A stretch of DNA of 6,576 nt, taken from Actinomycetes bacterium (GTDB taxonomy: Bacteria > Actinomycetota > Actinomycetes > Actinomycetales > Cellulomonadaceae). Where the stretch lies: positions 1-6,576 of the forward strand of contig JAFAEH010000037.1 of the NCBI GenBank assembly GCA_023424135.1. Reading direction: 5' to 3'. The notes beneath the pieces were generated by a model. The model was not told the DNA's origin. It saw nothing but the letters and a program-made list of their open reading frames with translations, and searched no databases. A program made the translations under genes and the position numbers. This document shows positions 1-5,723 of this stretch, piece after piece; the stretch's first letter is position 1; the number at the start of each line of letters is the position of its first letter.

Positions 1-1005
1 CTCGTCGCCGACCTGCGCACCGCCGCGACGACCGCGGGCCGGCACGTCGTCGACGCCACCGGCATGACCCCCGCCGACGGGCGCGACCCGTCGGTGCTGT
101 CGCGTGTGCTCGTCGTCGACCGGCCCCGCTGGGCGCAGGCCAACGCCGAGATGTTCGCGGTCATGGCCGCACCTCTGGCGACGCGCCGCGACGGGACGCC
201 CGTGCACGTCCCCGACGCGGCACGGCTGGCCGCCGCGGCGCAGGTGGGCGGCGTCCTGGCGCTGCTGTCCGGCAAGGTGATCGGTCAGTTCGACCCGTTC
301 ACCGCGGCGCCCGGTGAGCCCGGACGTCTGCTGCTCGTCGCGCCGAACGTGCTGGCCACGCAACGTCAGCTCGGGGTGGACGGCCCGGACTTCCGGCTGT
401 GGGTCGCGCTGCACGAGCAGACGCACGCGCTGCAGTTCGCCGCGGCACCGTGGCTCGCCGAGCACCTGAGCGCCCGCTCGGCGGACCTGCTGTCCGACCT
501 CGCGGACCTCGCCCCCGGCGGCCATGGGCACGGTGACGAGCACGGTGAGCACCGGTCGGCGCTGCCGCGGCTCGAGGACCTGCTCGGGGCGCTCGTGCGT
601 GCGGTCACCGACGACGGCGGCGGGGTGCTCTCGCTGCTGACCGAGCACCAGCGCGCGGTGTTCGACGAGGTCGGCGCGATCATGTCGCTGCTCGAGGGGC
701 ACGCCGACGTGATGATGGACGCCGTCGGCCCGTCGGTCGTGCCGAGCGTGCGCGCGATCCGCCGCGCGTTCGAGCGACGCCGCGACGCCGCCGCGCGGGC
801 CGGCGGCTTCGACGGGGTCGTCCGGCGCCTGCTCGGCATGGACCTGAAGCTCGCGCAGTACCGCGACGGCGCCGCGTTCGTGCGCACGGTGCGCCGGCGG
901 GTGGGGCTCGACGGTCTCAACGCGGTGTGGTCCGGCCCCGAGGCGCTGCCGAGCGCGGCGGAGATCGGCGACCCCGTCGCGTGGGTGCGTCGCGTCCACG
1001 GGTGA
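1..1005 (+). CDS. Zinc-dependent metalloprotease-like protein (F420-biosynthesis-associated / DUF2342 zincin family), 5' partial
   Basis: The reading frame is open from base 1 to the TGA at 1003-1005, giving 334 visible residues. The first in-frame ATG (64) is probably internal: codons before it read as family-like sequence (LVADLRTAATTAGRHVVDATG), and family members run to about 350 residues, so roughly 20 residues lie off the left edge. A zincin HExxH motif, HEQTH, sits at nt 412-426. A second conserved block, LEGHADVMMDAVGP, starts near nt 691; its Glu/His/Asp may supply the third zinc ligand (inference). A His-rich loop, GGHGHGDEHGEHR, lies near nt 517-555. There is no visible signal peptide or membrane segment. 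The family is conserved in actinobacteria next to tilS and hpt (as Rv3626c in M. tuberculosis), but no substrate is known to me, and the protease role is predicted from the motif only. It ends 10 nt before tilS, which suggests co-transcription. Confidence 0.88.
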   Translation, partial: LVADLRTAATTAGRHVVDATGMTPADGRDPSVLSRVLVVDRPRWAQANAEMFAVMAAPLATRRDGTPVHVPDAARLAAAAQVGGVLALLSGKVIGQFDPFTAAPGEPGRLLLVAPNVLATQRQLGVDGPDFRLWVALHEQTHALQFAAAPWLAEHLSARSADLLSDLADLAPGGHGHGDEHGEHRSALPRLEDLLGALVRAVTDDGGGVLSLLTEHQRAVFDEVGAIMSLLEGHADVMMDAVGPSVVPSVRAIRRAFERRRDAAARAGGFDGVVRRLLGMDLKLAQYRDGAAFVRTVRRRVGLDGLNAVWSGPEALPSAAEIGDPVAWVRRVHG

Positions 1006-1015
1006 GGTCGCGGGC

Positions 1016-2287
1016 ATGAGCGGACCGGCCCCCGCGGTCGCGGCCGTACGCGTCGCGGTGCGCCGCGCGCTCGTCGACGTGCCGCAGGACGCGACGGTGC
1101 TCGTCGCGTGCTCGGGCGGGGCGGACTCCCTGGCGCTCGCGGCGGGCCTCGCATGGGAGGCGCGGTCGCGCCAGCGCGCCGGGGCGGTGGTCGTCGACCA
1201 CGGGCTGCAGGCGGGGTCGTCGTCGGTCGCTGCTGCGGCGGCCGACGCATGCCGCGGGCTGGGGCTGGCACCCGTGCACGTCGTGCGCGTCGACGTCGGG
1301 ACGTCCGGCGGGCCCGAGGGCGCCGCCCGCACGGCGCGGTACGACGCGCTCACGGAGGTCGCGGGCCAGGAGGGTGCTGTCGCCGTGCTCCTGGGCCACA
1401 CGCTCGACGACCAGGCCGAGACGGTGCTGCTCGCGCTCGCGCGCGGTTCGGGGGAGCGGGCCCTGGCGGGGATGCGCCCGGTGCGGGGGCTGTGGCGCCG
1501 TCCCTTGCTGGGCGTGCGGCGCACGACGACGGAGGACGCCTGCGCGGCGCTGGGTCTCGCACCGTGGCACGACCCGACGAACGGTCGTGACGCGCGGACG
1601 TGGGACACGCCCGGTGGGGGGCCGGTGGCGACGGGGGACGACGCGCCCGGCGCCGACGACGTGCCCGGCGCCCCCGACGTGCCCGGCGCGAGTCCGGTGG
1701 TGACACGGGACAGCGCCTCCGGGGCTCGTGAGGCGTCCGGCGCCATGGACGTCGCGGCGCTCCCGCTGCGCAGCCGCGTGCGCCGCGAGGTGCTCCCCGT
1801 GCTCGAGCAGGTGCTCGGGCCGGGTGTCGCCGAGGCCCTCGCACGCACGGCGGACGCGCTGGCCGACGCGACCGACGCGCTCGACACCCTGGCGGCCGAC
1901 CTCCTGACCCGCGCGGCCCCGGTCCACCCCGCCGACCCCGTCATCGGTCACGCCGTGGGCGCTCGAGCCGTGACGGATGACGGGGTCGGCTGGGACGTGG
2001 ACGTGCTGGCGGGGGCCGCGGCAGGGGTGCGACGCCGGGCGGTGCACCTCGCGGCCGTCCGGGCGGGGTGCCCCGCGGGGTCGCTCGCGCGCCGGCACGT
2101 GCTCGCCGTGGACGCGCTGCTGACCCACTGGCACGGGCAGGGCCCCGTGCACCTGCCCGGTGGCCGGGTCGCGGTCCGCGCGTGTGGCAGGCTCTACCTC
2201 GGCCGGCCGTCGGCGCCGGCGGGCGGGGGCGCGCACGCACCCGTGCAGGGGGACCCAGGGCACGACGATCTCGACGACCGGGAGTGA
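1016..2287 (+). CDS. tilS: tRNA(Ile)-lysidine synthetase TilS with extra internal segments
   Basis: TilS converts the wobble cytidine (C34) of the AUA-reading tRNA-Ile to lysidine using ATP and lysine in the cytoplasm, so AUA is read as Ile and not Met. The N-type ATP-pyrophosphatase PP-loop is SGGADS at residues 33-38. It is followed by VVVDHGLQ (58-65), GHTLDDQAETVLLALARGSG (127-146), GMRPVRG (152-158), RRPLLGVRR (161-169) and HDPTN (185-189). The substrate-binding helical domain begins near RREVLPVLEQVLG (256-268). At 423 residues it is about 100 longer than the mycobacterial protein as I recall it. The excess is a disordered-looking linker (about 190-249), a palindrome-encoded loop (306-325) and a polar, acidic tail after about 400. 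Start ATG 1016 has GAGG at 1004-1007 with 8-nt spacing, overlapping the upstream stop. All core motifs look intact, so it should be functional. The stop is 3 nt before hpt. Confidence 0.95.
   Translation: MSGPAPAVAAVRVAVRRALVDVPQDATVLVACSGGADSLALAAGLAWEARSRQRAGAVVVDHGLQAGSSSVAAAAADACRGLGLAPVHVVRVDVGTSGGPEGAARTARYDALTEVAGQEGAVAVLLGHTLDDQAETVLLALARGSGERALAGMRPVRGLWRRPLLGVRRTTTEDACAALGLAPWHDPTNGRDARTWDTPGGGPVATGDDAPGADDVPGAPDVPGASPVVTRDSASGAREASGAMDVAALPLRSRVRREVLPVLEQVLGPGVAEALARTADALADATDALDTLAADLLTRAAPVHPADPVIGHAVGARAVTDDGVGWDVDVLAGAAAGVRRRAVHLAAVRAGCPAGSLARRHVLAVDALLTHWHGQGPVHLPGGRVAVRACGRLYLGRPSAPAGGGAHAPVQGDPGHDDLDDRE
1643..1696 (+). repeat. Three imperfect 18-bp tandem repeats inside the tilS linker
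   Basis: Three consecutive 18-bp units (1643-1660, 1661-1678, 1679-1696) share the core GCCCGGCG and encode APGADD, VPGAPD and VPGASP. The first two units differ at only a few positions; the third diverges in its last third. The period is a multiple of three, so copy-number change would keep the reading frame. They lie within a Gly/Ala/Asp/Pro-rich stretch that has no counterpart in shorter TilS proteins. Confidence 0.8.
1931..1990. repeat. 60-bp near-perfect palindrome (22-bp arms, 16-nt loop) inside tilS
   Basis: Left arm 1931-1952 and right arm 1969-1990 are reverse complements at 21 of 22 positions; the single mismatch pairs 1946 against 1975. The 16-nt loop (1953-1968) contains the 8-bp palindrome GCTCGAGC at 1961-1968. 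The element is exactly 60 bp and in phase with tilS codons 306-325, encoding ADPVIGHAVGARAVTDDGVG with no stop. It falls in the variable segment between two helices of the substrate-binding domain. No target-site duplication is evident at its edges. It could be an in-frame palindromic repeat element, or a local RNA hairpin affecting tilS/hpt message; the sequence alone cannot separate these. Confidence 0.85.
2280..2284 (+). promoter_or_regulatory. Ribosome binding site deciding the hpt GTG start
   Basis: GGGAG lies at the very end of tilS, 6 nt before GTG 2291. The alternative in-frame ATG at 2306 has no comparable purine-rich sequence at proper distance, so GTG 2291 is preferred. Confidence 0.65.
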
Positions 2288-2290
2288 GCG

Positions 2291-2845
2291 GTGGACGCGG
2301 CGGACATGGGTGACGACCTCGAGCGGGTGCTGCTGAGCGAGGAGCAGCTCCACGCCCGGCTGGACGAGATCGCGGCGCAGATCGACGCCGACTACGCGGG
2401 GCAGCAGCTGCTGCTCGTCGGTGTCCTCAAGGGCGCCGTCATGGTGATGGCGGACCTCGCGCGGCGGCTGCGCGGCAACGTCGCGATGGACTGGATGGCG
2501 GTGTCGTCCTACGGGTCGGGCACCAAGTCGTCGGGCGTCGTGCGGATCCTCAAGGACCTCGACACCGACCTGACGGGCCGGCACGTGCTGATCGTCGAGG
2601 ACATCATCGACTCGGGCCTGACGCTGTCGTGGCTGCTGTCGAACCTGCGCTCGCGCGGACCTGCGTCGGTCGAGATCGCGACGATGCTGCGCAAGCCGGA
2701 GGCCGCGAAGGTCGACGTGCCGGTGCGGTACGTGGGCTTCGACATCCCCACGGAGTTCGTCGTCGGGTACGGGCTGGACTACGCCGAGCGGTACCGCAAC
2801 CTGCCGTTCGTGGGCACGCTCGCGCCGCACGTCTACCAGGGCTGA
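2291..2845 (+). CDS. hpt: Hypoxanthine (guanine) phosphoribosyltransferase
   Basis: Purine-salvage enzyme joining hypoxanthine or guanine to PRPP to give IMP or GMP; cytoplasmic. The 184-residue length is normal for bacterial HPRT. Visible motifs are GVLKGA (44-49, the PRPP pyrophosphate loop), VSSYGSGTKSSG (71-82, flexible catalytic loop), the diagnostic PRPP-binding motif VEDIIDSGLT (102-111, with paired acidic residues and the catalytic Asp), then KVDVPVRYVGFDIP (140-153) with the purine-contacting Lys and aromatic region, and VGYGLDYAERYRNLP (158-172). The start is GTG 2291, with GGGAG 6 nt upstream; ATG 2306 would remove only five residues and cannot be excluded. It follows tilS by 3 nt and is probably translated by coupling. 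In Bacillus subtilis the TilS and HprT proteins have been reported to activate ftsH transcription together; the same three genes are adjacent here, but any such role in this organism is inference. Confidence 0.96.
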   Translation: MDAADMGDDLERVLLSEEQLHARLDEIAAQIDADYAGQQLLLVGVLKGAVMVMADLARRLRGNVAMDWMAVSSYGSGTKSSGVVRILKDLDTDLTGRHVLIVEDIIDSGLTLSWLLSNLRSRGPASVEIATMLRKPEAAKVDVPVRYVGFDIPTEFVVGYGLDYAERYRNLPFVGTLAPHVYQG

Positions 2846-2880
2846 GGCCCTCCCGGCCCGGCGGGTCCGCGACCGGGGCC
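2846..2880 (+). terminator. Possible weak terminator / structured GC-rich region after hpt
   Basis: Directly after the hpt stop codon, GGCCC (2846-2850) can pair with GGGCC (2876-2880), enclosing CCCG/CGGG (2852-2855 with 2862-2865) or GGTC/GACC (2864-2867 with 2871-2874). These inner stems are mutually exclusive. There is no U-tract. A smaller stem GCCCT/AGGGC lies at 2886-2890 and 2899-2903. In DNA this GC-rich such stems arise by chance, so this is only a candidate. Confidence 0.25.
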
Positions 2881-2905
2881 GGTGTGCCCTCGGCGAACAG
2901 GGCCG

Positions 2906-2922
2906 GGTCCAGACAGGTCCAG
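2906..2922 (+). repeat. Direct repeat GGTCCAG x2 at 10-bp spacing upstream of ftsH
   Basis: GGTCCAG occurs at 2906-2912 and again at 2916-2922, separated by ACA. The copies begin 10 bp apart, about one helical turn, so both present the same DNA face. They lie just upstream of the candidate -10 element, where an activator or repressor could bind. No known regulator motif is recognised. Confidence 0.5.
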
Positions 2923-2926
2923 CGTG

Positions 2927-2932
2927 TACTTT
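2927..2932 (+). promoter_or_regulatory. Candidate -10 element of an ftsH-folE-folP promoter
   Basis: TACTTT fits the actinobacterial TAnnnT -10 pattern and lies in the only locally AT-richer patch of the 139-nt gap. It would place a transcription start near 2939 and give a leader of about 46 nt. No good -35 (TTGnnn) is found 16-19 bp upstream, so the promoter would be activator-dependent or this call is wrong. The gap before ftsH, compared with tight spacing elsewhere, supports a promoter somewhere here. Confidence 0.35.
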
Positions 2933-2954
2933 CAAGGGCAGAGTCCCTGCGAGC

Positions 2955-2976
2955 GGAGGATGAGGGGCCTGGCCCC
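2955..2976 (+). promoter_or_regulatory. Displaced Shine-Dalgarno plus hairpin in the ftsH leader
   Basis: A strong GGAGG (2955-2959) ends 25 nt before ATG 2985, far beyond normal spacing. Between them, GGGGC (2964-2968) and GCCCC (2972-2976) can form a 5-bp stem with a CTG loop, which would shorten the effective distance to about 12 nt. The in-frame TGA at 2961 and the lack of any ATG, GTG or TTG codon in frame between it and 2985 rule out an earlier start. A second purine run, GAGGGG (2962-2967), is 17 nt away and partly in the stem. Confidence 0.5.
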
Positions 2977-2984
2977 GATCGCCC

Positions 2985-5036
2985 ATGAACTTCAAGCGTC
3001 TCGTCCGCGGCCCCTTCCTGTGGGTCGCCCTCGCCGTCGCGCTCACGGTCGCGGCCTTCTCGATGCTGCAGATGCCTGCCGTGCAGCAGATCGACACGTC
3101 CGCGGGCCTGCAGCTGCTCGAGGACGGCAAGGTCGAGCAGGCCCTCGTCACGGAGGGCACGCAGCGCGTCGACCTCACGCTGAGCGAGGCTTACGACCCC
3201 GACCCGGACGAGGAGGGTGACCTCGGCAAGCAGGTCTACTTCTTCTACGTCACACCGCAGGGCCCGCAGGTGGTCGACGCGATCACGGCCGCCGCACCGA
3301 AGGACGGTTTCACCTCGAAGGTGCCGCAGCCGTCGTGGTGGGGCAGCCTGCTCACGCTCGTCCTGCCGTTCATCATCATCCTGGGCCTGTTCTGGTTCCT
3401 CATGGCGAACATGCAGGGCGGCGGCTCGCGCGTCATGAGCTTCGGCAAGTCCAAGGCGAAGCTCGTCTCCAAGGAGTCGCCCAAGGTCACGTTCGCGGAC
3501 GTCGCGGGCGTCGACGAGGCGGTCGAGGAGCTGCAGGAGATCAAGGAGTTCCTCTCCGAGCCCGCCAAGTTCCAGGCCGTGGGCGCGAAGATCCCCAAGG
3601 GCGTGCTGCTGTACGGCCCTCCGGGCACCGGCAAGACCCTGCTCGCGCGCGCTGTCGCGGGCGAGGCGGGTGTGCCGTTCTACTCGATCTCCGGCTCGGA
3701 CTTCGTCGAGATGTTCGTCGGTGTCGGTGCGAGCCGTGTGCGCGACCTGTTCCAGCAGGCCAAGGAGAACAGCCCGGCGATCATCTTCGTCGACGAGATC
3801 GACGCGGTCGGCCGGCACCGTGGTGCGGGTCTTGGCGGCGGGCACGACGAGCGTGAGCAGACCCTCAACCAGATGCTCGTCGAGATGGACGGGTTCGACG
3901 TCAAGACGAACGTCATCCTGATCGCGGCGACCAACCGCCCCGACATCCTCGACCCGGCGCTGCTGCGTCCCGGTCGGTTCGACCGGCAGGTCGCGGTCGA
4001 GCCGCCGGACCTCAAGGGACGTGAGCACATCCTGCGGGTGCACGCGCAGGGCAAGCCGATGGCGCCGGACGTCGACCTGGGTGTCGTCGCGCGACGCACC
4101 CCGGGCTTCAGCGGCGCGGACCTGGCGAACGTCCTCAACGAGGCGGCGCTGCTCACGGCGCGCCGCAGCGGGCAGGTCATCGACGACTCCGCGCTCGACG
4201 AGGCGATCGACCGCGTCATCGCCGGCCCGCAGAAGCGCACGCGCGTGATGAACGTCAAGGAGCTGAAGATCACCGCGTACCACGAGGGCGGGCACGCCCT
4301 GGTCGCGGCGGCGATGCGCTACACCGACCCGGTGACCAAGGTGACGATCCTGCCGCGCGGACGCGCGCTGGGGTACACGATGGTCATGCCGATGGAGGAC
4401 AAGTACTCCACGACGCGCAACGAGCTGCTCGACCAGCTCGCCTACGCGATGGGCGGGCGGGTCGCCGAGGAGCTCGTGTTCCACGACCCGACCACGGGTG
4501 CGAGCAACGACATCGAGAAGGCGACCGCGACTGCGCGCAAGATGGTCACGCAGTACGGCATGAGCGCACGCCTGGGCGCGATCAAGCTCGGCCAGGAGTC
4601 GTCCGAGGTGTTCCTCGGCCGTGACGTCGGCCACCAGCGCGACTACTCCGAGGAGATCGCGGGCGCGATCGACGTCGAGGTGCGGGCGCTCATCGAGCGC
4701 GCGCACGACGAGGCGCGCGACGTGCTCGTCGAGTACCGCGACGTGCTCGACGCGCTCGTGCTCGAGCTGCTGGAGAAGGAGACCCTGAACCAGGAGCAGC
4801 TCGCTGCGGTCTTCGCGCCCGTCGTCAAGCGCCCGCCGCGCGACGTGTGGCTGTCCGGCGACGAGCGTGAGGTCTCCGAGCGTGGCCCCGTCATGACGCC
4901 CGCCGAGCTCGCCGCGCAGAACGGTCACGCCGTGGTCCCGCAGGACGAGGCCGCCGCGGCGCACCCGGAGAAGCCGGCGACGGCCGTCGTCCAGCTGCCG
5001 CCCGAGGGTACGCCGGACACCGACGGGCCGCGCTGA
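2985..5036 (+). CDS. ftsH: ATP-dependent zinc metalloprotease FtsH
   Basis: Membrane-anchored hexameric AAA+ protease that extracts and degrades misfolded or regulatory proteins. The 683 residues show, in order: a short cytoplasmic N-terminus; TM helix 1 (about 11-28); an extracytoplasmic domain (about 30-118); TM helix 2 (about 121-141); Walker A GPPGTGKT (211-218); pore motif MFVGVG (243-248); Walker B IIFVDEID (266-273); the second region of homology ending LLRPGRFDRQ (326-335), with arginine fingers R328 and R331; and the protease zinc site HEGGH (433-437), with the likely third ligand D509 in TTGASNDIEKAT. The C-terminal tail after about 615 is variable, Ala/Pro-rich and acidic. Catalytic residues are all present. 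ATG 2985 is the only start compatible with the upstream in-frame stop. It precedes folE by 1 nt. Probably transcribed from the 2846-2984 gap. Confidence 0.98.
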   Translation: MNFKRLVRGPFLWVALAVALTVAAFSMLQMPAVQQIDTSAGLQLLEDGKVEQALVTEGTQRVDLTLSEAYDPDPDEEGDLGKQVYFFYVTPQGPQVVDAITAAAPKDGFTSKVPQPSWWGSLLTLVLPFIIILGLFWFLMANMQGGGSRVMSFGKSKAKLVSKESPKVTFADVAGVDEAVEELQEIKEFLSEPAKFQAVGAKIPKGVLLYGPPGTGKTLLARAVAGEAGVPFYSISGSDFVEMFVGVGASRVRDLFQQAKENSPAIIFVDEIDAVGRHRGAGLGGGHDEREQTLNQMLVEMDGFDVKTNVILIAATNRPDILDPALLRPGRFDRQVAVEPPDLKGREHILRVHAQGKPMAPDVDLGVVARRTPGFSGADLANVLNEAALLTARRSGQVIDDSALDEAIDRVIAGPQKRTRVMNVKELKITAYHEGGHALVAAAMRYTDPVTKVTILPRGRALGYTMVMPMEDKYSTTRNELLDQLAYAMGGRVAEELVFHDPTTGASNDIEKATATARKMVTQYGMSARLGAIKLGQESSEVFLGRDVGHQRDYSEEIAGAIDVEVRALIERAHDEARDVLVEYRDVLDALVLELLEKETLNQEQLAAVFAPVVKRPPRDVWLSGDEREVSERGPVMTPAELAAQNGHAVVPQDEAAAAHPEKPATAVVQLPPEGTPDTDGPR

Positions 5037-5037
5037 C

Positions 5038-5712
5038 GTGGCGGGCACGGACGCTGCCGGCGCGAGCGGCACGGGGACGGCCGCCGCGGGGGCTGCGGGC
5101 GGTTCGGTGATCAGCAGCACGCGGGACGACGGCGGCCGGGCCGTCGCGCCGTACGACGAGGAGCGCGCCGCACGGGCGGTGCGTGAGCTGCTGCTGGCCG
5201 TCGGCGAGGACCCGGACCGTGAGGGGCTGCGCGAGACGCCGGCCCGCGTCGCACGCGCCTACCGGGAGATCTTCGCGGGCCTGAGCATGGAGCCGCGCGA
5301 CGTGCTGACCACGACGTTCGACCTCGGCCACGAGGAGATGGTCCTGGTCCGCGACATCGAGGTGTACTCGACGTGCGAGCACCACCTGGTGCCGTTCCAC
5401 GGCGTCGCGCACGTCGGCTACATCCCCGGTGCGGACGGCCGCATCACGGGGCTGTCGAAGCTCGCGCGGCTGGTCGACGTGTACGCGCGCCGCCCGCAGG
5501 TGCAGGAGCGCCTGACGTCGCAGGTCGCCGACGCGCTCGTCGACGTGCTGGACCCGAAGGGCGTGCTCGTGGTCGTGGAGTGCGAGCACCTGTGCATGTC
5601 GATGCGCGGGGTGCGCAAGCCGGGGTCGCGGACCGTGACGTCGGCCGTGCGGGGGCAGATGCGGGACGTGGCGACCCGGGCCGAGGCGATGAGCCTGGTC
5701 ACCGGACGCTGA
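5038..5712 (+). CDS. folE: GTP cyclohydrolase I FolE
   Basis: First step of folate synthesis: GTP to 7,8-dihydroneopterin triphosphate, in a zinc-dependent cytoplasmic homodecamer. The core starts near YDEERAARAVRELLLAVGEDPDREGL (39-64), followed by TPARVARAYREIFAGL. Zinc ligands are C113 and H116 (STCEHH) and C186 (CEHLCMSMRG); H115 and H184 match the other conserved active-site histidines. GVAHVGYIPG, TGLSKLARLVD and RPQVQERLTSQ are all present. Zn-independent FolE2 is excluded by these motifs. The start is uncertain: GTG 5038 (224 residues) is 1 nt after the ftsH stop, which suggests coupling, but has a poor Shine-Dalgarno sequence and adds 23 Ala/Gly/Thr-rich residues. GTG 5107 (201 residues) matches the usual family length, also with a weak ribosome site. 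folP follows after 11 nt. Confidence 0.97.
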   Translation: MAGTDAAGASGTGTAAAGAAGGSVISSTRDDGGRAVAPYDEERAARAVRELLLAVGEDPDREGLRETPARVARAYREIFAGLSMEPRDVLTTTFDLGHEEMVLVRDIEVYSTCEHHLVPFHGVAHVGYIPGADGRITGLSKLARLVDVYARRPQVQERLTSQVADALVDVLDPKGVLVVVECEHLCMSMRGVRKPGSRTVTSAVRGQMRDVATRAEAMSLVTGR

Positions 5713-5723
5713 GCGGGGACCCC

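Noticed and set aside
64..66. ATG 64 as the true start of the first gene
   Set aside because: The frame is open to base 1 and the upstream codons look like the family's N-terminal helix, so the gene most likely begins outside the window.
1714..1735. Small hairpin CGCCTC/GAGGCG in the tilS linker
   Set aside because: Six base pairs with a 10-nt loop is common by chance in DNA this GC-rich; unlike the 22-bp palindrome it does not stand out.
917..3178. A 753-codon open frame on the minus strand opposite tilS and hpt
   Set aside because: Arg/His/Pro-rich product without motifs, spanning three genes and the intergenic gap; a GC-driven shadow.
2960..3220. ATG at 2960 overlapping the GGAGG, opening a frame overlapping ftsH
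   Set aside because: The GGAGG abuts this ATG directly and so cannot serve it; the product is Arg/Ala/Gly-rich and out of frame with ftsH. A tiny leader ORF is not supported.
2604..5120. An 838-codon open frame on the minus strand opposite hpt and ftsH
   Set aside because: It mirrors the ftsH codon pattern; its product is a low-complexity Arg/Leu/Asp/Val-rich string with no recognisable domain. Long antisense frames are expected at this GC content.
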